Positions 16,069 to 24,451 of a DNA stretch of 64,000 nt are shown piece by piece (the first letter of the stretch is position 1; each line of letters opens with the position of its first letter). The stretch lies in the NCBI RefSeq assembly GCF_020410765.1, contig NZ_CP084541.1, positions 4,607,001 through 4,671,000 of the forward strand, in the 5' to 3' direction. Made by a program: the position numbers and the translations under genes. The stretch is from Streptomyces marincola (GTDB taxonomy: Bacteria > Actinomycetota > Actinomycetes > Streptomycetales > Streptomycetaceae). The notes beneath the pieces are model-generated. The model saw only the letters and a list, made by a program, of their open reading frames with translations, ran no database searches and was not told the origin of the DNA.

Positions 16069-17292
16069 ATGACGGACCCGGAATCGCTGATTTTCTCGAT
16101 ATTCACCCCGCAGGGGCGGGACAACCCCCATCCGGCATTCGCCGCCCTGCGGAGCAAGGTGCCGGTGTACTACCACGCCGGCCTCGACACCTATTTCCTC
16201 ACCCGGTTCACCGACTGCCAGGCCGTCCTGACCGATCCCGCGTTCCGCGTGCCGGGTCGCGACTGGTGCGACCGCGCGCTGCCCGGCTGGCGCGAGCACC
16301 CGGCGGCTGAGTTCTTCTACTCCTCCCTGCTGCGCACGGACGGCAGCGAGCACGCCCGCATCCGCCGACTGCTCAACGGCGCGCTCAGCGCCCGCGGCGT
16401 CACGGCCCTGCTGCCCACGGTCAGGGCCGCCGCCGACGACCTGCTCGACCGCTTCGCCGACGCCACGGCGCACGGCGGCCCGGCCGACTTCCAGGAGCTG
16501 GTCGGGTATCCGCTGCCCATCGCCGTGATCAGCCACCTGATCGGGGTGCCGCCGGGCGACCGCGTGGACTTCCACCGGTTCGGGCACGACGCCGGGCGCC
16601 TGCTCGAACCCGTGCGCACCCCCGAGGACTGGCGGCGCGCGGACGAGGCCGTGGTCGCGCTCCGCTCCTACTTCGCCGGCCTCGTCCGCGAGCGTCGCGC
16701 CCGGCCCGCCGACGACCTGGCGTCCGCCCTGCTCGCCGTCCGGGACGTCGACGACGGCCGGCTCTCGGCGGAGGAGCTGGTGGACACCCTGCTCCTGGTG
16801 CTGATCGCCGGGTTCGAGACGACGGCCCACCTGCTCGGCCTCGCCGTGCACGCGCTGCTGACCCACCCGGGGCAGCTGCGCCTGGTCGCCGAGGATCCCG
16901 GCGCCGCCGCCGGCGCCGTCGAGGAGACCCTGCGCTGGGACACGCCGGTCCGCATGACCGAGCGCCTGGCCTCGGGACCCGCCGAGGTGGGCGGGGTGCC
17001 GGTCCCCGAGGGCGGCAACGTGACCGTCGTCCTCACCGCGGCGAACCGGGACCCCGCGCGCCACCCGGACCCCGACACCTTCGCCGTCCGGCGCACCGGC
17101 GGCCAGGTGCTCAGCTTCGGCGCCGGGCCGCACCACTGCCTGGGCGCCGCCCTGGCGCGCGCCGAGGCGGCCGAGCTGCTGCGCCGGATGGTGCGCCGGT
17201 TCCCGCGGCTCGCCCTCGCGGGCGAGCCCGTGCGGCGGGCGTCCGTCAGCCTGCGCGCGTTCGCCCGGCTGCCGCTCGCCACCGCGGGCTGA
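16069..17292 (+). CDS. Cytochrome P450, first gene of the lipid-like operon
   Basis: A 407-residue bacterial class I P450 that needs ferredoxin and ferredoxin reductase, neither of which is encoded here. The I-helix motif AGFETT (247-252) carries the oxygen-activating acid-alcohol pair, EETLR (285-289) is the K-helix ExxR, and FGAGPHHCLG (350-359) holds the heme-binding Cys357. It is therefore expected to be an active monooxygenase. The ATG at 16069 has a strong ribosome-binding site; an in-frame ATG six codons upstream is less well placed. It starts an operon of eight genes spaced from -13 to +33 bp, so hydroxylation of the pathway's lipid or amine product is likely. Confidence 0.92.
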   Translation: MTDPESLIFSIFTPQGRDNPHPAFAALRSKVPVYYHAGLDTYFLTRFTDCQAVLTDPAFRVPGRDWCDRALPGWREHPAAEFFYSSLLRTDGSEHARIRRLLNGALSARGVTALLPTVRAAADDLLDRFADATAHGGPADFQELVGYPLPIAVISHLIGVPPGDRVDFHRFGHDAGRLLEPVRTPEDWRRADEAVVALRSYFAGLVRERRARPADDLASALLAVRDVDDGRLSAEELVDTLLLVLIAGFETTAHLLGLAVHALLTHPGQLRLVAEDPGAAAGAVEETLRWDTPVRMTERLASGPAEVGGVPVPEGGNVTVVLTAANRDPARHPDPDTFAVRRTGGQVLSFGAGPHHCLGAALARAEAAELLRRMVRRFPRLALAGEPVRRASVSLRAFARLPLATAG

Positions 17293-17325
17293 CGGCCCGG
17301 TGCCGTTCACCGAAGGGAAGTGCCT

Positions 17326-18459
17326 ATGAGATTCATGCGTTCGGAACGTGCCACCCTCGACACCCTGCTCCCCGGGCTCGACGCCTCACTCGCCCGCTTC
17401 CCGCTCGACGTGCTGGAACGCGCTCCGAGCCCGGCCATCGCCGCGTTCCGCGCGGCCGGGGGCACCGGCCTCGTGGTGCCCGAGGAGTACGGCGGGCTCG
17501 GCGCCACACCGCTGGAGGCGGTGCGCGTCCAGCGCGCGCTCGGCGCGCGCTGCCCCTCGCTGGCCGTGGCCACCACCATGCACCACCTCTCCGTCGCCCC
17601 CCTGGCCCGGATGGACCCGGGCAAGGGCGGCCCGGAGCGCGAGCTGCTGACGAGCGTCGCGCGCGACCGGCTGCTCGTGGCCTCGGGGTTCGCCGAGGGC
17701 AGCGCGGGCCAGCACGTCCTGCGCCCCCACATCACCGCGCGGCGCGAGACCGGCGGCCGGGTGGTGCTCGACGGCAGCAAGAAGCCGTGCAGCCTCGCCC
17801 GTTCCATGGACCTGCTGGCCGCGTCCGTCACCCTGCCGGGCGACGACGGCCGCGCGCGCCTGGCCATCGCCGTCGTGCCAGCCGACGCGCCGGGGGTCGA
17901 GGTGCGCCCGTTCTGGCGCACCCCGGTCCTGGCCGGCACCGAGAGCGAGGAGGTCGTGCTGCGGAACGTGGCGGTCGACCCCGGGATGCTGTTCGTCACC
18001 GAGGTCACGGAGGAGGCCGTCCCCGACCGGCTGAACATCGACGGCTTCCTGTGGTTCGAGCTGCTGGTGACCGCTTCCTACCTCGGCGTCGCGGGAGCCC
18101 TGGCGGAACGGGTCGTCACCGCGCCGGGCGGCGGCCAGGACGACCCCGCCGCGTTCACCCTCGGCCTCGACTCGGCGATGCTCGCGGTGGAGGCCGTCGC
18201 GTACGCGATGGAGGCGACCGAGTGGACGGAAGGGCTGCTGGCGAGCGCGCTCGCCGCCCGGTACGCGGCCCAGGACGTCATCGCGCGCGCCGCGAGCGCG
18301 TGCCTGTCCGCCCTGGGCGGCATGGCGTTCATCGGTTCGCCCGAGGGCAGTTACCTCGCCTCGGCCGCGGCGGGCCTCGCGTTCCACCCGCCCGCGCGGG
18401 CCCGGATGACCGGTCCGCTGCGGGACTACCTGCACGGCTCCCGGCTGCGCATCGGCTGA
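17326..18459 (+). CDS. Acyl-CoA dehydrogenase-like protein
   Basis: A 377-residue member of the acyl-CoA dehydrogenase superfamily (VVPEEYGGLGATPLEAVRVQ in the N-terminal helical domain, VVLDGSKKPCSLARSMDLLA and WRTPVLAGTESEEVVLRNVA in the central beta domain, a helical C-terminus). In secondary metabolism such proteins oxidise acyl-ACP or act as flavin oxygenases. The usual C-terminal catalytic glutamate is not evident to me. The ATG at 17326, behind AAGGGAAG, is preferred to the GTG two codons upstream. It lies 33 bp after the P450 gene and probably desaturates or oxidises an acyl chain on the pathway's carrier. Confidence 0.8.
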   Translation: MRFMRSERATLDTLLPGLDASLARFPLDVLERAPSPAIAAFRAAGGTGLVVPEEYGGLGATPLEAVRVQRALGARCPSLAVATTMHHLSVAPLARMDPGKGGPERELLTSVARDRLLVASGFAEGSAGQHVLRPHITARRETGGRVVLDGSKKPCSLARSMDLLAASVTLPGDDGRARLAIAVVPADAPGVEVRPFWRTPVLAGTESEEVVLRNVAVDPGMLFVTEVTEEAVPDRLNIDGFLWFELLVTASYLGVAGALAERVVTAPGGGQDDPAAFTLGLDSAMLAVEAVAYAMEATEWTEGLLASALAARYAAQDVIARAASACLSALGGMAFIGSPEGSYLASAAAGLAFHPPARARMTGPLRDYLHGSRLRIG

Positions 18460-18463
18460 CGCC

Positions 18464-19666
18464 ATGGAGCCCAGGGAACCGCACGCGGGGCACCGCGTCG
18501 AGCTGGTGTCCGGCATCGACGCCCTCCCCGACGGGCTGTGGCGCGGCCTGGCACCGGCCGACGACCCGCTGTGGTCCCGGCCCGTGTTCTCCGCCATGGA
18601 GCGGGGGGCCATCGGCCCCGACGGCTACGCCTACCTGGTCGTGCGCCGGGGCGCGCGCGTCGTCGCCGTGCTCCCGCTGTGCCTGTTCGGCGGGCTGCGC
18701 CTGGACCGCGTGGTCGGGCCGGGGGAACGGCGCCTCCTCGCCCCGGTCGCCGCGAGAGCACCGCGGCTGCTGCGGCTCCCCACGCTGTTCTGCGGGCACC
18801 TGCTGGGCCAGGGGCACATCCTCGGCCCCGGGCGGGACGACCCGGCCGTGGCGCGGGTGCTGGTCGGGGCCGTGCTGGAGTTCGCCCGCGCCCGGCGGCT
18901 GCGCACCGTGATCCTCAAGGACTTCGCGGCCGGCGAGCTGGCGCCCCTGCGCGGCGCCCTGCGGCAGCACGGCTTCACGGTCGTCCCCAGCCTGCCCGAC
19001 ACCGAACTCCGGCTGCCGCACCGCTCGTTCGACGCCCACATCGCCGCGCTGCCCGCCAAGCCCCGGCGCAACGCCCGGAGCAACATCCGCAAGTTCGCCG
19101 CCCACCCCGGGCTGCGCATGGAGGTCCTGGACAGCTTCGCGCACCTCCTTCCGCAGGTCCTGGCGCTCTACCGGCAGGTGATGGACCGGGCGGACCAGAC
19201 GCTCGACGAACTCGACGCCGCGTTCCTCGCCGCGCTGCGCCCGGGCGACGGCCTGCGCACCCGGCTCGTCGCCTGCTTCGCGGGCGACCGGCTCGTGGCC
19301 TTCCTGCTGTGCCTGTTCGGCGGCGCGGGCGCCACGGGCGCGCGCATCGGCCTCGACTACGCGCTCGCCCACGAGGCGCGCCTGTACCACAACGTCCACT
19401 ACGCGGCGATCCGCCTGGCCATCGCGGCCGGCTGCCGCCACATCCGCTTCGCCCAGACCGCGTACACGCCCAAGGTGGAGTTCGGCTGCGACCTGGTGGC
19501 GCAGCACCACGCCATCACGCACCTGCGCCCGCTGCGCCGCGCGCTGCTGCGCCGCGTCCTGCCCCCCGCCCTCGCCCGGGCGCGGGCCGACGCGCTCGGC
19601 CGGCACGCGCGGGACGAGCCACGACCGCCCGACCCGGAAAGCAGGCGAGCCCCATGCCCCGAGTAG
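18464..19666 (+). CDS. FemAB/GNAT-fold N-acyltransferase
   Basis: A 400-residue protein of the PF13480/DUF482 kind, formed by two GNAT-like lobes. Supporting segments are GYAYLVVRRGARVVAVLPLC, the basic stretch LPAKPRRNARSNIRKF typical of the family's substrate groove, LVACFAGDRLVAFLLCLFGG and ARLYHNVHYAAIRLAIAAGC. Relatives transfer aminoacyl or fatty-acyl groups to amines. One group makes bacterial ceramide. In this operon, with an aminotransferase and a thioester reductase, I infer N-acylation of a newly made amine. It starts 4 bp after the dehydrogenase stop and overlaps the next gene by 13 bp. Confidence 0.72.
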   Translation: MEPREPHAGHRVELVSGIDALPDGLWRGLAPADDPLWSRPVFSAMERGAIGPDGYAYLVVRRGARVVAVLPLCLFGGLRLDRVVGPGERRLLAPVAARAPRLLRLPTLFCGHLLGQGHILGPGRDDPAVARVLVGAVLEFARARRLRTVILKDFAAGELAPLRGALRQHGFTVVPSLPDTELRLPHRSFDAHIAALPAKPRRNARSNIRKFAAHPGLRMEVLDSFAHLLPQVLALYRQVMDRADQTLDELDAAFLAALRPGDGLRTRLVACFAGDRLVAFLLCLFGGAGATGARIGLDYALAHEARLYHNVHYAAIRLAIAAGCRHIRFAQTAYTPKVEFGCDLVAQHHAITHLRPLRRALLRRVLPPALARARADALGRHARDEPRPPDPESRRAPCPE

Positions 19667-20115
19667 AAGTGGACCTGCCCATCACCGTGCCGCCCGACGC
19701 CGCGTGGGCGGCCGTGGTGGACGTCGAGTCGTATCCCGCGTGCATGACCAGCGTAGAAACCGTCACGGTCGTCGCCCGCCCCGACGAGCGGCACAGGACC
19801 ACCGCCTGGTCGGTCCGCCTGGAGGGCTCGGTCCTGCGGTGGACGGAGGACGAGGTGATCGACCCGGGCGCCCGCCGTTTCGACTTCCACCAGGTCAGCG
19901 GCGACCTCGGCGCGTTCGCCGGGCACTGGGGCGTGCGGGCCCTGCCGGACGGTGGCAGCCTGGTGTCGCTGCACGTCGACTTCGACATCGGCATCCCGCT
20001 GCTCGCCGACATGCTGAACCCGGTGGCCGCCGACGCCCTGCGGGACAACGCCGCGCAGATGCTCGACGCCCTCAGGGCCCGGTTGACGGCGGCCGACCGC
20101 GGCGGGGACGCGTGA
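19654..20115 (+). CDS. SRPBCC/polyketide cyclase-like protein
   Basis: A 153-residue single-domain START/Bet v1-like protein. VDLPITVPPDAAWAAVVDVE is the typical first strand and helix, WSVRLEGSVLRWTEDEVID the central strands, and a long C-terminal helix (ADALRDNAAQMLDALRARL) closes the pocket. Such proteins bind hydrophobic ligands. Some cyclise polyketides, and others are carriers with no catalytic role. The ATG at 19654 lies inside the end of the acyltransferase gene, and its stop overlaps the aminotransferase start (TGATG). It probably holds or shapes the lipid intermediate. Confidence 0.75.
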   Translation: MPRVEVDLPITVPPDAAWAAVVDVESYPACMTSVETVTVVARPDERHRTTAWSVRLEGSVLRWTEDEVIDPGARRFDFHQVSGDLGAFAGHWGVRALPDGGSLVSLHVDFDIGIPLLADMLNPVAADALRDNAAQMLDALRARLTAADRGGDA

Positions 20116-21383
20116 TGGCCCGGCCCGGCGCGGCCCGGGACGCGGCCTCCGTGACGTTCGACCTGATCCGCAGGCACCAGGCGCCCGGGCTCGCGCTGAC
20201 CGGCTCGTTCGCGGGCCGCGGCGCGGTCGAGGCGGCGGCCGACGGCTGCCGGGTCACGCTGTCGGACGGGCGGGAGATGCTCGACTTCGGCAGCTACGCC
20301 GTCACCCTGCTCGGGCACCGGCACCCGGCCGTCGTGGCGGCCGTCCGCGACCAGCTGGACCGGATACCGGTGTCGACCCGCAGCCTCGCCAACCCGGTCA
20401 CGGCCCGCGCCGCCGCCGCGCTGGCCGGCCACTTCGGGCCAGGGCTGCCCAAGGTCTGCTTCGGGCTGAACGGCTCCGACGCCGTCGAGATCGCCGTCAA
20501 GCTCGCTCGCGTCGCCACCGGCAGGAGCCGGGTCATCGCCGTCACCGGCGGCTTCCACGGCAAGTCGCTCGGCGCCCTGGCCCTCACGCACAGCCCGCTG
20601 TACCGGGCCGGGCTGCGCGGTGCCCGCGTGGACGTCGTGCACGTGGCGCCGCACGACGCGGGCGCGGTGGCGCGCGAGGTGGCGGCGGGGCCGGTCGCCG
20701 CGCTGGTCTTCGAACCGGTGCAGGGGGAGAACGGCGCCGCCGCCCTGCCCGTCGACGTGCTGCGCCAGTGGTGCGAGGACGCGGGGCGCGCGGGCGCGTT
20801 CGTGATCGCGGACGAGATCCAGTGCGGCCTGCGGCGCTGCGGGGAGCGCTCCGTGAGCCTCGCGGACGGGCTGCCCGTCGACGCGGTGCTGGTCGGCAAG
20901 CCGCTGGGCGGCGGTGTCGTGCCGCTGTCCGCGGTGGTGTGCACCGAGGAGCTGTACGCGCCGCTCGTCGCCGATCCGTTCCTGCACTCGTCGACCTTCG
21001 GCGGGCACCCGCTCGGCTGCGCGGCGCTGCCCGCCGCGCTGGCGGCCATCGAGGAACGGGCGGAGGCCGGCCGGGCGCTGGCCGCCGCGCTCGACGCCGA
21101 GCTGGCCGCGCTGGCGCGGCGGCACCCGCGCGTGGTGGCCGGCGTGCGGGGCCTCGGCCTGCTGCGCGGCATCGACTTCGCCGACGCGCGGGCCGCGGGC
21201 CGGGTCGTGGTGGAGCTGGCGCGCGGCGGGCTGCTGGTCTCGCCCTGCCTCGGCCGCTCGACCACCGTCAGGCTGCTGCCGCCGCTGGTGGCCACCGGGG
21301 CGGACATCGCACAGGCCGGCCGCATCCTCGACGCGGCCCTGGCGGCGGCGGGAAGCGGCCCACCCGATCAGGAGACGACATGA
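20115..21383 (+). CDS. Class III PLP-dependent aminotransferase
   Basis: A 422-residue fold-type I class III aminotransferase. Visible sites are the substrate-end helix LDFGSYAVTLLGHRHPAVV, phosphate-binding NGSDAVEIAVKLAR, GGFHGKSLGALALTHS, the PLP-ring Asp233 in VIADEIQCG and the Schiff-base Lys262 in VGKPLGGGV. All are intact. Relatives aminate aldehydes or keto acids, or work on carrier-bound chains. Directly followed by ACP, KS and a thioester-reductase-like SDR, it could turn a reductively released aldehyde into a primary amine. The ATG overlaps the preceding stop, and its own stop overlaps the ACP start. Confidence 0.9.
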   Translation: MARPGAARDAASVTFDLIRRHQAPGLALTGSFAGRGAVEAAADGCRVTLSDGREMLDFGSYAVTLLGHRHPAVVAAVRDQLDRIPVSTRSLANPVTARAAAALAGHFGPGLPKVCFGLNGSDAVEIAVKLARVATGRSRVIAVTGGFHGKSLGALALTHSPLYRAGLRGARVDVVHVAPHDAGAVAREVAAGPVAALVFEPVQGENGAAALPVDVLRQWCEDAGRAGAFVIADEIQCGLRRCGERSVSLADGLPVDAVLVGKPLGGGVVPLSAVVCTEELYAPLVADPFLHSSTFGGHPLGCAALPAALAAIEERAEAGRALAAALDAELAALARRHPRVVAGVRGLGLLRGIDFADARAAGRVVVELARGGLLVSPCLGRSTTVRLLPPLVATGADIAQAGRILDAALAAAGSGPPDQETT

Positions 21384-21649
21384 CAGACGTTGGCGTTCCC
21401 GGGCGCGGGGAGCTGGCACGCATCATCCGGGAGGCCGTCTGCGACGTGCTGGGCACGGACCCGGAGGAGATCGAGGAAACGACCGACCTGCGGGCGGAGT
21501 TCCGCATCGACAGCCTGGAGCTGATGGACATCGGCGCCCGGCTGGAGACCGCGCTGCGCGTGGCGATCCCGGTGAGCGACCTGACCGAGGCCGTGACCGT
21601 GGGTGAGGCCATCGACCTGGTGCTCACCCGGCTGGAGCGGCCCGCGTGA
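21380..21649 (+). CDS. Acyl carrier protein
   Basis: An 89-residue carrier protein. FRIDSLELMDIGARLE carries the phosphopantetheine attachment site at Ser45, flanked by the acidic helices expected of an ACP (DPEEIEETTDLRAEF). The Asp before Ser45 and the hydrophobic residues after it match carriers loaded by Sfp- or AcpS-type transferases, whose gene is not in this window. It is coupled by ATGA and GTGA overlaps to the aminotransferase and ketosynthase genes, so it is the dedicated carrier of this pathway. Confidence 0.92.
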   Translation: MTDVGVPGRGELARIIREAVCDVLGTDPEEIEETTDLRAEFRIDSLELMDIGARLETALRVAIPVSDLTEAVTVGEAIDLVLTRLERPA

Positions 21650-22881
21650 CCGGGCGGCGGGTCCGCGTCGCCGTGACCGGCGTGGGCGTCAAGTGCCCGG
21701 CGGGCACCGACCCGGCGGGGGTGTTCGACCGGGTGCTGGCCGCCCGGCCGACCGCGGCCGTCGTGCCGGCCCTCGCCGAGGCGGGGCTGCCGGTGCGGAT
21801 CGCGTGCACCGTTCCCGAGTTCGACTTCGCGCGGTACCTGGGGCGCCGCGAGCTGCGGCAGATCGACCGGGCGACGGCGCTGCTGCTGTGCGCGGCCGAC
21901 GACGCCGTCGTCGACGCGGGGGCGGCGCTGCGGGTGCCGGAGCACCGCGTGGGCGTGCACGTCGGCACGGGCATGCCGGGGCTCGCGAGCATGGAGGACG
22001 TGGTGTTCGGCCACGGGGAGCGGCCCATGGGCATGTCGGTGCACACGGTGCCCAGAACGATGGCGAACTCCCCGGCCGGCCGCCTCGCGATGCGCTTCGG
22101 GCTGCGCGGTTCGTGCGTGACCTACGCGACGGCCTGCGCGAGCGGGACGAACGCGATCGGCGAGGCGGCGCGGCGCATCCGGTACGGCGAGCTGGACGTG
22201 GCGCTCGCCGGGGGCGTCGACGCGGCCGTCACGAAGGTCGTCGTGGGCGGCTTCGCGCGGATGCGGGCCCTGTCGCTGCGCAACGACGCGCCGCGGCTGG
22301 CCAGCCGGCCGTTCGACGCGGACCGCGACGGCTTCGTGATGGGCGAGGGCGCCGCCGTCCTCGTCCTCGAACGCTGGGACCTGGCGAGGGACCGGGGCGC
22401 GCGCATCCACGGCGAGATCGCCGGGTACGCCACGACCTGCGACGGCGCCCACGTCGTCGCGCCCGACCCGCAGGGGCACATGGCCTCGGCGTGCATGCGG
22501 ATGGCCATCGCCGACGCGGGACTCACCACGGCCGACATCGGGCACATCAACGCGCACGGCACCTCGACGGTGCTCAACGACCGCGCCGAGGCCGTCGCCG
22601 TGGGCCGCTGCTTCGGTCCGCAGCCGCCGCCGGTGACGTCCGTGAAGGGCGTCACCGGGCATCTGATCGGCGGCTCCGGCGCGGTGGAGGCGGTCGTCGC
22701 CCTGCTCAGCGCGGGACACGGCGTGGTGCCCCCGGTCGCCACGACCGTGTCGACGCCGGACGCCGGGGGGCTCGACGTGGTGCTCGGCGCGCCGCGCGCG
22801 GTCGCGCGCCGTCCGGTGCTGTCCAACTCGTTCGGCTTCGGCGGGCAGAACGCCTGCCTCGTCCTCAACCCCGTTCCCTGA
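21646..22881 (+). CDS. Beta-ketoacyl-ACP synthase (FabF-like KS)
   Basis: A 411-residue stand-alone ketosynthase with the full Cys-His-His set: Cys164 in ATACASGTN, His304 in NAHGTST and His339 in GVTGHLIGGSG, plus Lys334. It should therefore catalyse decarboxylative Claisen condensation on the neighbouring ACP rather than only decarboxylation. No partner chain-length factor, acyltransferase or ketoreductase lies in the window, so malonyl supply and beta-keto processing must come from primary fatty acid synthesis, or the product keeps the keto group. GTG start; a GTGA overlap couples it to the ACP. Confidence 0.92.
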   Translation: MTGRRVRVAVTGVGVKCPAGTDPAGVFDRVLAARPTAAVVPALAEAGLPVRIACTVPEFDFARYLGRRELRQIDRATALLLCAADDAVVDAGAALRVPEHRVGVHVGTGMPGLASMEDVVFGHGERPMGMSVHTVPRTMANSPAGRLAMRFGLRGSCVTYATACASGTNAIGEAARRIRYGELDVALAGGVDAAVTKVVVGGFARMRALSLRNDAPRLASRPFDADRDGFVMGEGAAVLVLERWDLARDRGARIHGEIAGYATTCDGAHVVAPDPQGHMASACMRMAIADAGLTTADIGHINAHGTSTVLNDRAEAVAVGRCFGPQPPPVTSVKGVTGHLIGGSGAVEAVVALLSAGHGVVPPVATTVSTPDAGGLDVVLGAPRAVARRPVLSNSFGFGGQNACLVLNPVP

Positions 22882-22914
22882 CCCCCGTGCCGGTATGAGC
22901 AGAAGAGGGCTGTC

Positions 22915-23928
22915 ATGCGCGTACTCGTGACCGGTGCCACCGGCGTGGTCGGCACCGAAGTCGTCGGCCGGCTGGGCGCCGTCCCGCACACCCGGGTGGC
23001 CAGGCGGGCCGCGGAGCCCTCCGTGATCGGCTGGGACATGGCGGCCGGGCCGCCGCCGGCCGCCCTCGCGGGCCACTGGGACGTCATCGTGCACGCGGCG
23101 GCGGACACCCGGTGGACGCTGCGCCGGGAGGAGGCGGTGGCCGCGAACATCGACCCGCTGCGCGCCGCCCTCGCGCTCGCGGACCGGGACACGCACCTCG
23201 TGCACGTCTCGACCGCCTACGTCGGCGGCACCCGGAGTGCGGCGGACCTGCGCGGGGCGGACTTCGGCGGCTACCGCAACGGCTACGAGTGGTCCAAGGC
23301 GGTCTGCGAGGAGATCGCGCGCGCCGAGCACCGCGGGCCGCTGACGATCGTGCGGCCCCCGCTGGTCGTGGGGCGGCGCGACACGGGGGCGATCTCGCGG
23401 TTCTCCGGCCCCTACACGCTGTTGCAGGGGCTGGTGTCGGGGCTTGCCGCGGTCGTCGTCGGCGACCCGGCGGGGCGCGCGGAGATCAGCCCGGTGGACG
23501 AGGTGGCGGACGCGGTGGTCGACGCCGCGCTGTCCGCGCCGCCGGACGCGCCGAGAACGGAAGTGGTCGCGGGCGGGGCGGGCAGCCTGCGGCTCGGTGA
23601 ACTGCTCGACGTCATCTGCGACACCCTGAACGAGTGCCGGGCCGGCCACGGCAGGCCCCCGGTCGAACGGCCGCCCCTCGTGCCCGCCGAGCGCTGGGAC
23701 CGGTTCTTCCTGCCGCTCGCGCAGCGGTACCTGTCGCCGTTCCAGCACCGGGCCGTGCAGCTGCTCGCGATGTTCCAGAGCTACACGAGCATGGCCGAGC
23801 CCTTCGAGCCGACCAGGACCGTCCGCGACCCGGCGGGGGTGATGGCCACCGCCGTGCGGCACTGGGCCGCGCGGCGGCCGCGCCTCGCCCTTGCGCGGCC
23901 CACGCCGTGGACGCTGCTCGTGCCGTGA
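22915..23928 (+). CDS. Thioester-reductase-like NAD(P)-dependent SDR
   Basis: A 337-residue extended short-chain dehydrogenase. VTGATGVVGTEVVGRLG is the Rossmann Gly motif, HVSTAYVGG carries the serine-containing strand and Tyr124-x3-Lys128 (YEWSK) the catalytic pair. The fold and the fatty-acyl-reductase-like C-terminal half (SRFSGPYTLLQGLVSGLAAV, then ISPVDEVADAVVDAAL) recall the NAD_binding_4 thioester reductases that release acyl-ACP as an aldehyde. The ceramide reductase CerR belongs to the same wide group, so reduction of a keto-lipid is an alternative. It lies 33 bp after the KS stop behind AGAAGAGGG and is the last clear member of the operon. Confidence 0.75.
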   Translation: MRVLVTGATGVVGTEVVGRLGAVPHTRVARRAAEPSVIGWDMAAGPPPAALAGHWDVIVHAAADTRWTLRREEAVAANIDPLRAALALADRDTHLVHVSTAYVGGTRSAADLRGADFGGYRNGYEWSKAVCEEIARAEHRGPLTIVRPPLVVGRRDTGAISRFSGPYTLLQGLVSGLAAVVVGDPAGRAEISPVDEVADAVVDAALSAPPDAPRTEVVAGGAGSLRLGELLDVICDTLNECRAGHGRPPVERPPLVPAERWDRFFLPLAQRYLSPFQHRAVQLLAMFQSYTSMAEPFEPTRTVRDPAGVMATAVRHWAARRPRLALARPTPWTLLVP

Positions 23929-24451
23929 GCGGGGAAGGGGCCGCCGGGCAGCGGCAAGGAACGCACGGGAACTGACCCCGCCGGGGCGCCCCCCTTCCCG
24001 TTCCCCGCCGTCGGGCTCACGCGTTGCGCGCGGCACGCCCGCGGGGCCGCCGCCGTGTGCCCTGCGGAGCGCGGCACGGAACGCGACGGCGCGCGGGGCG
24101 GTCGCGCGCGAGACGGCGCATTGTTCTCCGCCTGCGGCCTCCGTTGTCCACCAACGCGCGGGGATCGCGCCGCTCCCTTTTCTTCGCCGATTCCCGGGAC
24201 AGCGGCCCATGGTGTCCATATCATCGTGTCGTGTGCCGCTCGGTATGCGGCACAGGCCACCGTGCCGGTGGTGCCCGCACGTTTCCCGCACGGTCGCGCC
24301 CGAATTACCCCGCGGCCCGGATGGCGAACCCGCCGCAACGCGGTAATTCTTCCCGGGCCCGCGTCCACTGCCCCCGGCGCACATCACGCGCGTTCGCGGA
24401 ATCGGTCGGCTCCCCTTGGCCGCGCCCATCCGGAATTGCTGTCATGGACGG
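23929..24451. other. Intergenic region after the biosynthetic operon
   Basis: 523 bp without a convincing gene. The stretch from about 24120 to 24350 is less GC-rich and holds several inverted repeats: GTGCCGC at 24233-24239 with GCGGCAC at 24247-24253, and GAATTACC at 24302-24309 with GGTAATTC at 24342-24349. It probably carries the promoter of the methyltransferase gene. I see no clear terminator for the upstream operon; a G-rich run at 23929 can pair imperfectly with a C-rich run near 24000. Confidence 0.45.
24302..24349. repeat. AT-containing inverted repeat upstream of the DUF574 gene
   Basis: GAATTACC (24302-24309) and its exact complement (24342-24349) are separated by 32 nt, with a further short CGCG match inside. 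An AT-rich 8-mer of this kind is uncommon in this DNA and lies about 100 bp before the next start codon. Confidence 0.35.

Noticed and set aside
16069..23928. Calling the operon a type II polyketide or a ceramide cluster
   Set aside because: There is no chain-length factor or ketoreductase for a type II system and no serine palmitoyltransferase for ceramide; only parts of each logic are present.
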